Origin: Flavobacterium lindanitolerans
Lineage (GTDB): Bacteria; Bacteroidota; Bacteroidia; Flavobacteriales; Flavobacteriaceae
Assembly (NCBI RefSeq): GCF_002846575.1
Contig: NZ_PJND01000007.1
Span: forward strand, 868,001-932,000
Direction of reading: 5' to 3'
Length of the DNA: 64,000 nucleotides
Shown here: positions 27,153-36,090 of the stretch, piece after piece
Layout of the letters: each line of letters begins with the position of its first letter
Numbering within the stretch: position 1 is the first letter of the stretch
Notes under the pieces: model-generated
The model's database searches: none
What the model saw: the letters and a program-made list of their open reading frames with translations, nothing else
What the model was told of the DNA's origin: nothing
Made by a program: the position numbers and the translations under genes

Positions 27153-29540
27153 TTAATAATTTAATTTCACCTGAATCCTGAAATTCCTGCCCAACTCGTC
27201 TGCATAGTAGCGCGTTCTGTTGAGGTAATCTCTGTAATTCGTGTTCAAAAGATTTTGGATATTGAATCCGATGGTCATTTTAGATTTTTTCAAAACATCA
27301 AAACTCATTTCGGAGTTAAAATGCAACAGGCTGTATCCCTTTGGCGGTCTGCTTATTTTTACCAGCGTACTGACAGGTTCGCCGGAATCGGTTACATCCA
27401 CATAAAAGTCATTGTTAGGGTAGCGGTGCTGTGTAAACACAGTTTCGTTTTTAATTCCCAGCACCAGATGATTCCAATTTTCCTTCTTAAAACTTATAGT
27501 GTTATTGAGATTCAACGGCGGCATATCAATCAAAGGTCTGTCATTTGTCACATCTTCGCCATATACAAAAGCGGCAGTTGAATGCCAGTTGAGGTTTTTG
27601 GCGAAATCATAATCTGCAGTGAGGTCAATTCCTAACATTCTGGCATCAACCTGTCTGTATTCCCAAACCGGAAATGGTCCGCGGTTGGACAGGATGATGG
27701 TTGTAGGAATCAGGATTTTGAAATCGGAAATAGTGTTGAAATAGGGATTGATTTCAAAAGCAAAACCGTCACCGGCATAATGAAGTGCCGTTGACATTTT
27801 AAGCGCCACTTCGCGTTTCAGTCTCAGGTCGCCAAGTTCAATCTGTCCGGTAGCATGATGCAGTCCGTCACTGAACAATTCGGCAGGATTTGGATTTCTG
27901 CTGGCTATTCCAATGTTGGAAAACCACGTCAGCTTGTCGTTGAGTTGGTATTTGGCACCCAGACTTCCTGAAAAATTATGATAGGTAAAGACAGGATTCG
28001 TATACCATTGCTGTCCTTCTTCACCAATAATGATGTCGCTGAAGTCACGGTCGTAACCCCGTTCCGTCCATCGCGATTTCAAATAATATTTCTTGGCATC
28101 AATATGGCTAAAGTCGTAGCGTAAGCCTGCTTCCAAAACCAGATTTTCATTGGTTTGGTAGCTGGCAACAGCATAAGCTCCCACATCAAATTTGTTGTAA
28201 TTCGGTATCAGGGCACGAACCTGTGTGTCTCCTGTATTCGCCGCATTGTTTTGATAAGCAGCACTAATTCCGGCTTTGTATTTTACCTTTTCTGAAGAAT
28301 TGGTTTCAAAATCGGCATTAAAAGAATGTGTCATCAGGTCGAGGTCAACAGCTGCTTTGTCGCGGTCATCACCTCTTCTCAGGTCAAATTCCTTACGGTT
28401 GTTGAACTGGAAAGAATATTGCAAAGACAGTTTTGAGGCGTCAGAAAAGAAAGTATAGTAATTTATTTTTCCTAAATGATGCTGTAATTCCTGTCTGGGT
28501 GCGTTAATATCATAAGTGAAATCCCTGATAATTTGGGGCTGTCCGCTATTGATAGCCCGAATCAGGTCAGACATACCGCTGATATGTGATGACCTCAAAA
28601 TACCGATATCAGCATTGAAATAACTGTAGAAAAAACTATAACCCTGGTTTTCTCCCTTATAGCCCACATTTCCGGAAAAATTTTTCTCCCGGTTTCCGGT
28701 ATTGGAAAGTACATAATCCGGTGCTTCAAAATCTCCAAAATATTTGAAAGTGCCCTGAAGGTTCCAGTTCCAGCCATTTTCATAGCCTTTGGAAAGCGAA
28801 GAAGAAATACTGCCGCCTCGTCCGTTGGTAGCACCGTTAATAATGGTTTTTCCAAAAATGGTGTCTTTTACCGGGATATGGGCAGGTTCTACAATTACGG
28901 TTCCGCCAATGGCATCGCCACCATATTGCAGCCCGGAAGCACCTTTGATTACGGAAATCTTCCCGGCCGTGTTGACATCCATATTCGGAGCGTGCTCGGT
29001 TCCCCATTGCTGGTCTTCAAGACGCACATTGTTGTTGATAATCAATACACGGCTGCTGTGCAATCCGTTAATAATTGGTTTGACAATAGTACTCCCGGTT
29101 TTTAGTGAAGAAATACCGCTAATTTCCTTAAGCGCATCGCCCAGACTCTCGCTGCTGTAGTTCTCGAGCACATTAGCTTTGAGTTCCTGTGTTGAGGCGT
29201 TCTTTTCGGAAACGGTCTTTTTTAGCACTACTTCAGACAGTTGCGATACGTCCGGTTGGAGGGAAACATCCAGTACTTGGTCATTTTGTATGGCGATTAT
29301 AGTATCCAGGATCTTGTAACCCAGATATTCGATAGTGACCGGAATGTTTCCCTGCGGGATTCCGTTTATTACGTAACGGCCGTCAACAGCAGTAGTTGCA
29401 AAAAAAGTTCCGGCATGGATGTGGCTTCCTGCCAAAGGTTGTTTTTTCTCGTTGGTAATCGTTCCGCTCAACACCTGTTGGGAATATACACGAGTTTGGT
29501 TTCCTGCCAGGAGGAAAACAAAAAATAAGATATAGCGCAT
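27153..29540 (-). CDS. TonB-dependent outer-membrane receptor, probably for a metal
   Basis: 795 residues. Signal peptide MRYILFFVFLLAGNQTRVYSQ, then a CarboxypepD_reg-like N-terminal domain (VLSGTITNEKKQPLAGSHIH...TTAVDGRYVING). The plug domain carries SLGDALKEISGISSLKTGST, RLEDQQWGTEHAPNMD and KGASGLQYGGDAIGG, and a 22-strand-type barrel ends in LGRNFRIQVKLNY. The plug sequence with EHAPNMD is the type seen in metal receptors such as ZnuD-like ones, which fits the His/Cys-rich neighbours, but the substrate is inferred. The ATG at 29540 is chosen for the signal peptide; the frame runs to 29606. It lies between the small Cys/His protein and the lipoprotein. Confidence 0.88.
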   Translation of the reverse strand: MRYILFFVFLLAGNQTRVYSQQVLSGTITNEKKQPLAGSHIHAGTFFATTAVDGRYVINGIPQGNIPVTIEYLGYKILDTIIAIQNDQVLDVSLQPDVSQLSEVVLKKTVSEKNASTQELKANVLENYSSESLGDALKEISGISSLKTGSTIVKPIINGLHSSRVLIINNNVRLEDQQWGTEHAPNMDVNTAGKISVIKGASGLQYGGDAIGGTVIVEPAHIPVKDTIFGKTIINGATNGRGGSISSSLSKGYENGWNWNLQGTFKYFGDFEAPDYVLSNTGNREKNFSGNVGYKGENQGYSFFYSYFNADIGILRSSHISGMSDLIRAINSGQPQIIRDFTYDINAPRQELQHHLGKINYYTFFSDASKLSLQYSFQFNNRKEFDLRRGDDRDKAAVDLDLMTHSFNADFETNSSEKVKYKAGISAAYQNNAANTGDTQVRALIPNYNKFDVGAYAVASYQTNENLVLEAGLRYDFSHIDAKKYYLKSRWTERGYDRDFSDIIIGEEGQQWYTNPVFTYHNFSGSLGAKYQLNDKLTWFSNIGIASRNPNPAELFSDGLHHATGQIELGDLRLKREVALKMSTALHYAGDGFAFEINPYFNTISDFKILIPTTIILSNRGPFPVWEYRQVDARMLGIDLTADYDFAKNLNWHSTAAFVYGEDVTNDRPLIDMPPLNLNNTISFKKENWNHLVLGIKNETVFTQHRYPNNDFYVDVTDSGEPVSTLVKISRPPKGYSLLHFNSEMSFDVLKKSKMTIGFNIQNLLNTNYRDYLNRTRYYADELGRNFRIQVKLNY

Positions 29541-29621
29541 TTTGAAAAAATCTAAAATGATAATTAAGACGTGCTTCGGGAATGAAGCCGTCCGAAAGAA
29601 GAGCATTGCTCTTTTCGTTAA

Positions 29622-29966
29622 TTAGCAGTTAGATGGTGGTCCGCGATGTGAATACAGGCTTCCGGCAAAGAATTCAGATGATTCTACAGAAGCAAAGTTA
29701 TAGGCAACTGCCTTAAAAGGGACAAATAAATCAAAAGTGTAGGTTTCTGTCGCGATAAAACTGCTTAGCGTAAATTCGCAGACAAAACATTTTTCGTGGT
29801 CGTGGTCTAAAGTTTGGATTTTAGTATGGCCATTGTCGTCTGACTGGCTTACTGTTGCTGCTTTTCCACTTAAGAAATGCTCATAGGAGTGAACGGATTG
29901 AAACAGTATTGAAAACAATACTGCAATCATCAAAGAGAGATTTATTATGGCAAACTTCTTCTTCAT
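29622..29966 (-). CDS. Small Cys/His-containing secreted or membrane protein
   Basis: 114 residues. The N-terminal hydrophobic segment LSLMIAVLFSILFQSVHSYEH works as a signal or anchor. The middle has a His-rich run TKIQTLDHDHEKCFVC with a CxxC, and the C-terminus ends YSHRGPPSNC. The pattern (His pair, CxxC, RGPP end) resembles the small HYC_CC_PP-type proteins I recall next to TonB receptors in Bacteroidota, with a suspected metal role. First gene of the receptor operon; TACATTTG lies only seven bases upstream of the ATG, which would give a nearly leaderless transcript. Confidence 0.7.
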   Translation of the reverse strand: MKKKFAIINLSLMIAVLFSILFQSVHSYEHFLSGKAATVSQSDDNGHTKIQTLDHDHEKCFVCEFTLSSFIATETYTFDLFVPFKAVAYNFASVESSEFFAGSLYSHRGPPSNC

Positions 29967-29973
29967 TCCAATG

Positions 29974-29981
29974 CAAATGTA
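29974..29981 (-). promoter_or_regulatory. Minus-strand TAnnTTTG element (TACATTTG)
   Basis: Perfect -7 consensus seven bases before the ATG at 29966; transcription from it would start almost at the start codon. No TTG at the expected spacing. Confidence 0.4.
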
Positions 29982-29989
29982 TGAAAGTG

Positions 29990-30043
29990 AAAAAAAATAC
30001 CGCCCGTTTTAACAAATTTTATGGTTTGTCAAAACAGGCGGTA
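29990..30043 (-). terminator. Long intrinsic terminator of asd
   Basis: Arms 29998-30016 and 30025-30043 (19 bases each) around TTTTATGG. In the minus-strand RNA the two non-identical positions become G-U pairs, so the stem is unbroken; in plus-strand RNA they would be A-C mismatches. The minus strand then ends in T8. The hairpin therefore works for asd, not for a plus-strand transcript. Confidence 0.88.
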
Positions 30044-30068
30044 CCTTAATTTTTATTTCAAAAATGAT

Positions 30069-31058
30069 TTATACCAAGCCGTTAGCAACCAGATATTCTG
30101 CAATCTGGATAGTGTTGGTTGCAGCACCTTTGCGAAGGTTGTCAGCAACAATCCACATGTTTAGCGTGTTCGGTTGTGATTCGTCCCGGCGGATTCTTCC
30201 CACAAAAACATCGTCTTTTCCTTGTGCATACAGAGGCATCGGGTAAGTAAACGTATCGGTATTATCCTGAACAACAACTCCCGGAGTTTCATGTAGAATT
30301 CGTCTTACCTCATTTACATCGAAATCATTAGAAAATTCAACATTCACAGCTTCACTATGTCCCCCTACGATAGGCACTCTAACAGCTGTAGCGGTTACTG
30401 CAATCGTTTTGTCGCTTAATATTTTTTGAGTTTCGCGAACCAGTTTCATTTCTTCTTTGGTGTATCCGTTGTCTTCAAAAATATCACATTGCGGAATGGC
30501 ATTTCTATGGATTTGGTATTTGTAGGCCATCTCACCTTTAGTGCCGGCATATTCATTTTCAAGTTGCTGTACAGCTTTTACTCCCGTTCCGGTAATAGAC
30601 TGGTAGGTTGAAACTATAATTCTTTTGATGTTGTATTTTTTATGCAAAGGTGCCAAAGCCAGAACCATTTGTATGGTTGAACAGTTTGGGTTGGCAATAA
30701 TTTTATCTTCTTTTGTAAGTTCTGAAGCGTTGATTTCAGGAACAATCAGTTTTTTGTCGGCGTGCATTCTCCACGCAGATGAGTTGTCGATTACGGTAGT
30801 CCCGGCTTCTGCGAATTTTGGAGCCCATGCCAATGAGGTTTCACCACCGGCAGAAAATAAGGCAATGTCCGGCTTCATTGATACGGCTGTTTCCAATCCG
30901 ACAACGGCATACTTTTTACCCTTAAATTCAATTTCCTTGCCTACTGATTTTTCAGAAGCTACAGGAATTAATTCGGTTACAGGGAAATTTCTTTCTGCCA
31001 AAACTTGAAGCATTACTTCGCCAACCATTCCGGTTGCGCCAACAACAGCAACTCTCAT
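30069..31058 (-). CDS. asd: Aspartate-semialdehyde dehydrogenase
   Basis: NADPH-dependent reduction of aspartyl phosphate to aspartate semialdehyde, the branch point to lysine/diaminopimelate, threonine and methionine. 329 residues. NADP-binding start MRVAVVGATGMVGEVML, catalytic Cys126 in IANPNCSTIQ, the His in GGHSEAV, and the substrate segment SITGTGVKAV. It acts after the aspartate kinase encoded at 43888-45150. Upstream a TACTTTTG element lies 40 bases before the start. Ends at the long hairpin at 29990-30043. Confidence 0.97.
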   Translation of the reverse strand: MRVAVVGATGMVGEVMLQVLAERNFPVTELIPVASEKSVGKEIEFKGKKYAVVGLETAVSMKPDIALFSAGGETSLAWAPKFAEAGTTVIDNSSAWRMHADKKLIVPEINASELTKEDKIIANPNCSTIQMVLALAPLHKKYNIKRIIVSTYQSITGTGVKAVQQLENEYAGTKGEMAYKYQIHRNAIPQCDIFEDNGYTKEEMKLVRETQKILSDKTIAVTATAVRVPIVGGHSEAVNVEFSNDFDVNEVRRILHETPGVVVQDNTDTFTYPMPLYAQGKDDVFVGRIRRDESQPNTLNMWIVADNLRKGAATNTIQIAEYLVANGLV

Positions 31059-31098
31059 ATTTTATTTTTTAAAGTGGTTAAAACTGATTTTATGAATG

Positions 31099-31106
31099 CA
31101 AAAGTA
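31099..31106 (-). promoter_or_regulatory. Minus-strand TAnnTTTG element (TACTTTTG)
   Basis: Perfect -7 consensus 40 bases before the asd ATG, no clear -33 TTG. A 9-1-9 palindrome (ATATAACAA A TTGTTATAT) stands upstream at 31141-31159. Confidence 0.45.
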
Positions 31107-31180
31107 GCTAATAAAGTTATTGAAAAAACGAATTATAAAAATATAACAAATTGTTATATAAAATTATATTTTATAAAAAT

Positions 31181-31201
31181 ACCGCCTGTTTTTCAGGCGG
31201 T
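31181..31201 (-). terminator. Terminator-like hairpin after mscL
   Basis: Perfect 8-bp stem ACCGCCTG / CAGGCGGT with a TTTTT loop, 36 bases past the mscL stop; the minus strand continues with ATTTTTATAAAAT. Confidence 0.75.
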
Positions 31202-31236
31202 TTAATTAGAATATATAGTATAGCGGTATTGGCTAA

Positions 31237-31623
31237 TTACGGTCTGTTTTTCAACGCATCGCGGATTTCCATCAACAGCTTTTCTTCATTGGTTGGAGCA
31301 GGTGGTGCAGCAGGTGCCTCGGCTTCTTTTTTTCTGGCAGCATTAATACCTTTCACAACCAGGAAAAGAACGAACGCTACGATAAGGAAGTTAATTACGG
31401 CAGAAAGGAACATACCGTATTTGACAGACCCGAAAATAACAAGGTCCTCAATTCTGGAAAGGTTAGCAGCTTCAAGAGCCGGTTTTAGCAATAACGGCGT
31501 TATCACGTCTTCAATAAAAGAACTGACAATTTTTCCAAAAGCGGCACCAATGATGACACCAATAGCCAGGTCTACAACATTGCCTTTCAGTGCAAAGGCC
31601 TTAAATTCAGATACCATTCCCAT
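31237..31623 (-). CDS. mscL: Large-conductance mechanosensitive channel
   Basis: Inner-membrane homopentameric channel that opens under osmotic downshift. 128 residues, normal size. N-terminal FKAFALKGNVVDLAIGVIIGAAFGKIVSSF is the first pore-lining helix with the GxxxG-type packing, then TM2 (YGMFLSAVINFLIVAFVLFLVV) and a cytoplasmic tail with AAPPAPTNEEKLLMEIRDAL, which is the pentamer-forming helix. Clear identification. It lies between murF-alr and asd, all on the minus strand, with gaps of about 100 and 178 bases, so co-transcription is not certain. Confidence 0.97.
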   Translation of the reverse strand: MGMVSEFKAFALKGNVVDLAIGVIIGAAFGKIVSSFIEDVITPLLLKPALEAANLSRIEDLVIFGSVKYGMFLSAVINFLIVAFVLFLVVKGINAARKKEAEAPAAPPAPTNEEKLLMEIRDALKNRP

Positions 31624-31722
31624 AATTATTTGATTTTAGGATTATTAAATAAATTGGTTTTTGTTACTAGCTAAAGTAGTTAAATATTTTAACATTTCAA
31701 CGCCGGCTTTTTAAAAAATGTG

Positions 31723-34164
31723 CTATTCTCTGTAAAAAACACGCTTGACGCGATGCGAAATGCCGGTTAATATTTCATATGGAATGGTTCCCAGTTTTTC
31801 AGCAATGTAGGTAACATTCGGATTTTCTCCAAAAATTACAACCGGGTCGCCTTCCTGACAATCAATTGCAGAAACATCCACCATCAGCATGTCCATACAG
31901 ATACTGCCTACAATTGGGGCTTTCTCATTTTTTATTAGCACATAACCCAGCTGATTCCCCCAACTTCTTGGAATTCCGTCGGCATAACCAATCGGGATTG
32001 TAGCGATTCGGGTTTCTTTTTGAGCCATAAACCGTCTGCCATAACCAACACTTTCACCAGACTGTATGGTTCTTATTTGTGAGATTATGGATTTTAAGGT
32101 TCCTACGTTTTCTAAATATTTTGTTTCCGACGGGTCGTTGGAAATTCCATAAAGTCCTATTCCTAATCGTACCATTCCGTATTGGGCTTCCGGATAATTG
32201 CTGATACCGGAGGTATTTAGGATATGACGGATTGGCTCTATAGAAAGTTCCTGCATCAATCGGGATGATAATTTTTCAAAAAGGGCAATCTGTGATTTCG
32301 CAAAATCGTGGTGCTCCAGGTCGTCACTGGTTGCCATATGTGAAAGAATACTTTTTACCTGTATGTAGGAAGTTCCTCTGAGCGTATCTATCAATTCCGG
32401 AAGGTCATTTTCCTGAAAGCCAAGACGGTGCATTCCGGTGTCCAGTTTGATATGGATTGGGAACTGTTGCAGGTTTCTCTGTTCGGCTATTTTCAAAAAG
32501 GCCCTTAATCCTTTTATGGAATAAATTTCAGGCTCTAAATTGTGCTCGATTATGGCACCAAAGCTCGTGTTTTCAGGATTAAGCACCATAATTGGCAATG
32601 TTATTCCTGCGCTTTTCAAGGCAATACCTTCATCTGCAAAGGCAACCCCCAGATAGTCTACTTTATGATATTCCAGAAGTTTTGCGATTTCAAAACCGCC
32701 ACTGCCATAACCAAAAGCTTTAACCATAACCATAAGTTTGGTTTCGGGTTTTAGCTTTGACCTGAAAAAATTCAGATTATGACTGATGGCGTTCAGGTTG
32801 ATTTCCAAAACCGTTTCATGGGTCTTTTCTTCGAGCAAGGAAGCGATTTTCTCAAATTGGAAAATACGGGCTCCTTTTATCAATATGGTTTCGTTGGCGA
32901 AATTCAGGTTTTTGAAGTCGGCAATCAGTTCATCCGTATTTTTATAGGTAATGATATTTTTGAAACTGCCGGAATAAGTGCCTATTTCTTCTCCTACGCC
33001 AATAACACGGTCTATTTTGTTGGAAGCAATGAGTTCTGAAACTCTTTTGTATAAATCGTCTGTGGGCAATCCGCTTTGGAAAATATCCGAAAGGATAATT
33101 GTCTTTTTCTTGTATTGTTTTTGCTGTTCCAGAAAATCCAGGGCAATTCTGAGCGATTGGTAATCGGAACTATAGCTGTCGTCAATGATTTCGGTATTGT
33201 TGATTCCGTTTTTCACTTTGAGCCGCATTTCAACAGAATACAGAAGCTGGATTCTTTCCTGTATAATTTCCGGCAGGTAGCCCAAATAAAGCATAGCCAT
33301 CAGGCAGTTTATGGCATTCTCGATAGACGCTTTGTCCTGAAAAGGAATCACGGCATCAAAAGAAATTTTATCATAAGTGATGGTCAATTGGGTTTTCCCT
33401 GCAACCGATTTTTGCGAAATGTGTACTGATGCTTCTTTATTGTCAAGACTCCACGAAAAAGTCTTGATGTCTGGCTTGATAAGCGAATCGACAAGAGTGT
33501 TTTTTTGATAAATCAGGACTTCTGAATGTTCGAAAAGATACAGTTTCTCCTTGATTTTTTCTTCCTGATTTTGAAAGCCTTCATCATGGGCAGAACCTAT
33601 ATTGGTTAGGATTCCAATGGTAGGCTGGATGATTTTTTCCAGTTTTTCCATTTCATGTACGGTGGAAATACCGGCTTCAAAAATCCCAAGATTGTGTTTT
33701 TCATTTATAGAAATTACCGAAAGCGGTACGCCAACTTGCGAATTGTAGCTTTTTGGGCTTCGGATGATGTTGTAATCCGGACTCAACAGAAAATTAAGCC
33801 ATTCCTTTACGATGGTTTTTCCGTTGCTTCCCGTAATCCCGATGATTGGAAAATGGAAGCTTTTTCTGTAATAGGAAGCAAAGTCCTGTAATGCCTGCAG
33901 CGTATTGTTTACTTCCAGAAAATTAGCCTTGTTTTCCAGTCCTTTTGGAATATGGTTGACAACAAAATTGCGTACACCTTTACCGATAAGGTCCGGGATA
34001 TAGCTGTGTGCATCATTATTTTGTCCGGAAAGGGCAAAAAATAAAGTTCCGGAATTGTTTTGCAGCGAGCGGCTGTCTATGGAAACATTGGTGATTTCAA
34101 TGTCTGGATTTCCTGAAAGACGGGCTTGTATTTCAGGAACAATATGTTGAATTTTCAGGCTCAA
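31723..34164 (-). CDS. murF-alr: Fused UDP-MurNAc-tripeptide:D-Ala-D-Ala ligase / alanine racemase
   Basis: Both the maker of D-alanine and the enzyme that adds D-Ala-D-Ala to the peptidoglycan precursor. 813 residues. The MurF half (1-440) has the ATP loop GSNGKT at 112-117 and the Mur-ligase regions SYNSQVGVPLSV and SAHDEGF. The Alr half (about 450-813) has the PLP lysine Lys482 in MVKAFGYGSG and the tyrosine region SVGYGRRF. The racemase supplies D-Ala that must pass through Ddl before the ligase uses it. This fusion is known in many Bacteroidota. Both active sites look intact. Confidence 0.96.
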   Translation of the reverse strand: MSLKIQHIVPEIQARLSGNPDIEITNVSIDSRSLQNNSGTLFFALSGQNNDAHSYIPDLIGKGVRNFVVNHIPKGLENKANFLEVNNTLQALQDFASYYRKSFHFPIIGITGSNGKTIVKEWLNFLLSPDYNIIRSPKSYNSQVGVPLSVISINEKHNLGIFEAGISTVHEMEKLEKIIQPTIGILTNIGSAHDEGFQNQEEKIKEKLYLFEHSEVLIYQKNTLVDSLIKPDIKTFSWSLDNKEASVHISQKSVAGKTQLTITYDKISFDAVIPFQDKASIENAINCLMAMLYLGYLPEIIQERIQLLYSVEMRLKVKNGINNTEIIDDSYSSDYQSLRIALDFLEQQKQYKKKTIILSDIFQSGLPTDDLYKRVSELIASNKIDRVIGVGEEIGTYSGSFKNIITYKNTDELIADFKNLNFANETILIKGARIFQFEKIASLLEEKTHETVLEINLNAISHNLNFFRSKLKPETKLMVMVKAFGYGSGGFEIAKLLEYHKVDYLGVAFADEGIALKSAGITLPIMVLNPENTSFGAIIEHNLEPEIYSIKGLRAFLKIAEQRNLQQFPIHIKLDTGMHRLGFQENDLPELIDTLRGTSYIQVKSILSHMATSDDLEHHDFAKSQIALFEKLSSRLMQELSIEPIRHILNTSGISNYPEAQYGMVRLGIGLYGISNDPSETKYLENVGTLKSIISQIRTIQSGESVGYGRRFMAQKETRIATIPIGYADGIPRSWGNQLGYVLIKNEKAPIVGSICMDMLMVDVSAIDCQEGDPVVIFGENPNVTYIAEKLGTIPYEILTGISHRVKRVFYRE

Positions 34165-34271
34165 TTTGGTTTCTTTTTAAAGCTAGGTTAAAGGTAGCGA
34201 TTTTAGACGATTCACAGGAAGAATGATAATAGAAACAAAAAGGAAAACGGGTTATTTTATGTCTGAAACAA

Positions 34272-34898
34272 TTATTTGTTTTCTTTCTTTTTGGCAAAAA
34301 AGCCTTCTTCTTTTTCCTGTAATTCTTTCATCGCATTAAAATAGGCTGCACGGCTTAAAGGTTCATATTCTTCTGTTTCGCCAAGCATCACCAAATTGTC
34401 GTTATTGGCTTTTCGGAAGCTGTAATTGGCAAGGTTTCCGGTGCGGGTGCATACGGCATGGACTTTTGTGACATATTCTGCCGTAGCCATAAGAGCGGGC
34501 ATCGGGCCAAAAGGATTGCCTTTGAAATCCATGTCCAGTCCGGCCACAATCACGCGTATTCCGGAATTGGCGAGGTCATTGCAGACCGAAACAATTTCAT
34601 CGTCAAAAAACTGTGCTTCGTCAATGCCAATCACTTCACAGCCCTGAGCCAATATGCGGATGTTGGCGGCAGCAGGAACCGGAGTTGAGCGTATTTCGTT
34701 AGAATCGTGCGAAACGACCATTTCGTCATGGTAGCGCGTATCGATTGCAGGCTTGAAAATTTCTACTTTCTGCTTGGCAAATTGTGCTCTTTTCAGACGG
34801 CGGATAAGCTCTTCGGTCTTTCCCGAAAACATTGAACCGCAGATTACTTCAATCCAGCCAAATTGTTCTTTATGATTTACTGTATTTTCGAGAAACAT
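34272..34898 (-). CDS. tdk: Thymidine kinase
   Basis: Phosphorylates thymidine in the salvage pathway. 208 residues. P-loop [15 protein letters not shown], Walker B-type [15 protein letters not shown], the thymidine-binding YSFRKANND region. The usual zinc-binding cysteine quartet of type II TKs is reduced: here only one Cys is visible in VCTRTGNL and the second Cys pair is missing from the C-terminus (EPLSRAAYF). It still keeps the catalytic core. Gene order with murF-alr (107-base gap) may be an operon. The ATG at 34898 matches the protein family start. Confidence 0.93.
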   Translation of the reverse strand: MFLENTVNHKEQFGWIEVICGSMFSGKTEELIRRLKRAQFAKQKVEIFKPAIDTRYHDEMVVSHDSNEIRSTPVPAAANIRILAQGCEVIGIDEAQFFDDEIVSVCNDLANSGIRVIVAGLDMDFKGNPFGPMPALMATAEYVTKVHAVCTRTGNLANYSFRKANNDNLVMLGETEEYEPLSRAAYFNAMKELQEKEEGFFAKKKENK

Positions 34899-34999
34899 TT
34901 TGTATTTTTCAGCCTTAAAAAGGATTAGTTTTTTTTACTTTGTGCTGAAAACAAATTTATTAAAAAACCCTTGCTTTACTCAATATAATATCAAAAGTT

Positions 35000-36085
35000 A
35001 TGAAGAAAAAATTAGAGGCCGAGTTAATCAGCATAGCACACAGGATTTTGAAGCTGAAAAATAAATCTGAATTGATTCAGCTCCATCAGGAAAGCCAAAA
35101 ATTGTATGAAAAACTATCTGTATTGCTGTTTGTAGAAGAGAATTTTACAGGGTCGCAGCCAACAATTGGCAGGTCTGAGGCTTATGAAGTTTTGGAAACC
35201 GCTTTTGATAATGATGAGGTTCCTGGAAAAATTGAAATGGATGTACAGGAAGAAATTGCTTTGGAAGCTGAAAAAACAATAGAAGAAGCACCAAAAGAAG
35301 AAATACAGGAAGAAAAAGCGCCTGAAGAAGAAAAAACAACTGCTGAAAAAATAAAAGAGGCAGAAGAGGAAGTGGCTAATGAACCGGAATCTGAACAGGA
35401 AAAAGTGGTAGTGGGCGAAATTGAACTTTCTGATGAAGAAATGGAAGAGGAGGAACCTGTTGAGAAAGAAGAGGAAGAAGAACCCGCAATAGAAGAACCT
35501 GAAGAAGAGGAGGAAGAAAAAGCTTCTGAAGAAATAAAAGAAGAAGCAAAAGAAGAATTGGCAGAACCGGCTTTTGAATTGGCTTTTGATAAAAAGGAGG
35601 ATGTTGAAGAAGTAGCAAAAGAGTCAGGACACCAGATAATTTTTGAGGATTTCTTAGGTTCGGATTATAAAGACCTTGAATTTGTAAAGGCGGAAATCGA
35701 AGAAAAGCACAGGCATGACCACGATGAAGAGCCTGTCGCAGAAGAAACCAAGGAAGAAGTAAAAGAAGAAATTGTAGAAGAAGTCAAAGCAGAAGAGCCT
35801 CAAAAGATAGAAGAGCCTGTTGCGGAAACTCCAAAACCGGCTGTTGAAAAAGTAACCAAAGGAATTACGATTGGGCTAAACGACAGGGTTGGTTTTGTAA
35901 ACCATCTTTTTGGCGGTAGTAATGAAGATTTCAACAGGGTACTGTCACAGTTGAACACCTTTGATACTTTCCAGGATGCTAAGAATTTTATCGAAGATTT
36001 AGTAAAGCCGGACTATAACGAATGGAAAGGCAAGGAAGATTATGCCGAGCGTTTCCTTGAAGTGGTAGAGAACAAGTTTAAATAA
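35000..36085 (+). CDS. Glutamate-rich low-complexity protein with conserved C-terminal domain
   Basis: 361 residues. Residues 1-50 form a charged helix (ELISIAHRILKLKNKSEL). Residues 75-270 are an acidic low-complexity region with long Glu/Lys/Ala-rich runs such as EEEEPVEKEEEEEPAIEEP. The C-terminal 75 residues are normal sequence (KGITIGLNDRVGFVNHLFGG, EDFNRVLSQLNTFDTFQDAK, YAERFLEVVENKF). No signal peptide. The C-terminal domain looks conserved among Flavobacteria; function unknown. It diverges from tdk and stands five bases before rsmI, so it may be co-transcribed with it. Confidence 0.7.
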   Translation: MKKKLEAELISIAHRILKLKNKSELIQLHQESQKLYEKLSVLLFVEENFTGSQPTIGRSEAYEVLETAFDNDEVPGKIEMDVQEEIALEAEKTIEEAPKEEIQEEKAPEEEKTTAEKIKEAEEEVANEPESEQEKVVVGEIELSDEEMEEEEPVEKEEEEEPAIEEPEEEEEEKASEEIKEEAKEELAEPAFELAFDKKEDVEEVAKESGHQIIFEDFLGSDYKDLEFVKAEIEEKHRHDHDEEPVAEETKEEVKEEIVEEVKAEEPQKIEEPVAETPKPAVEKVTKGITIGLNDRVGFVNHLFGGSNEDFNRVLSQLNTFDTFQDAKNFIEDLVKPDYNEWKGKEDYAERFLEVVENKFK

Positions 36086-36090
36086 TCCGG

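Noticed and set aside
35145..35618. Leu/Pro-rich frames opposite the acidic protein
   Set aside because: They are the antisense of GAA/GAG-rich codons, which read as Leu/Phe; no start context and no family.
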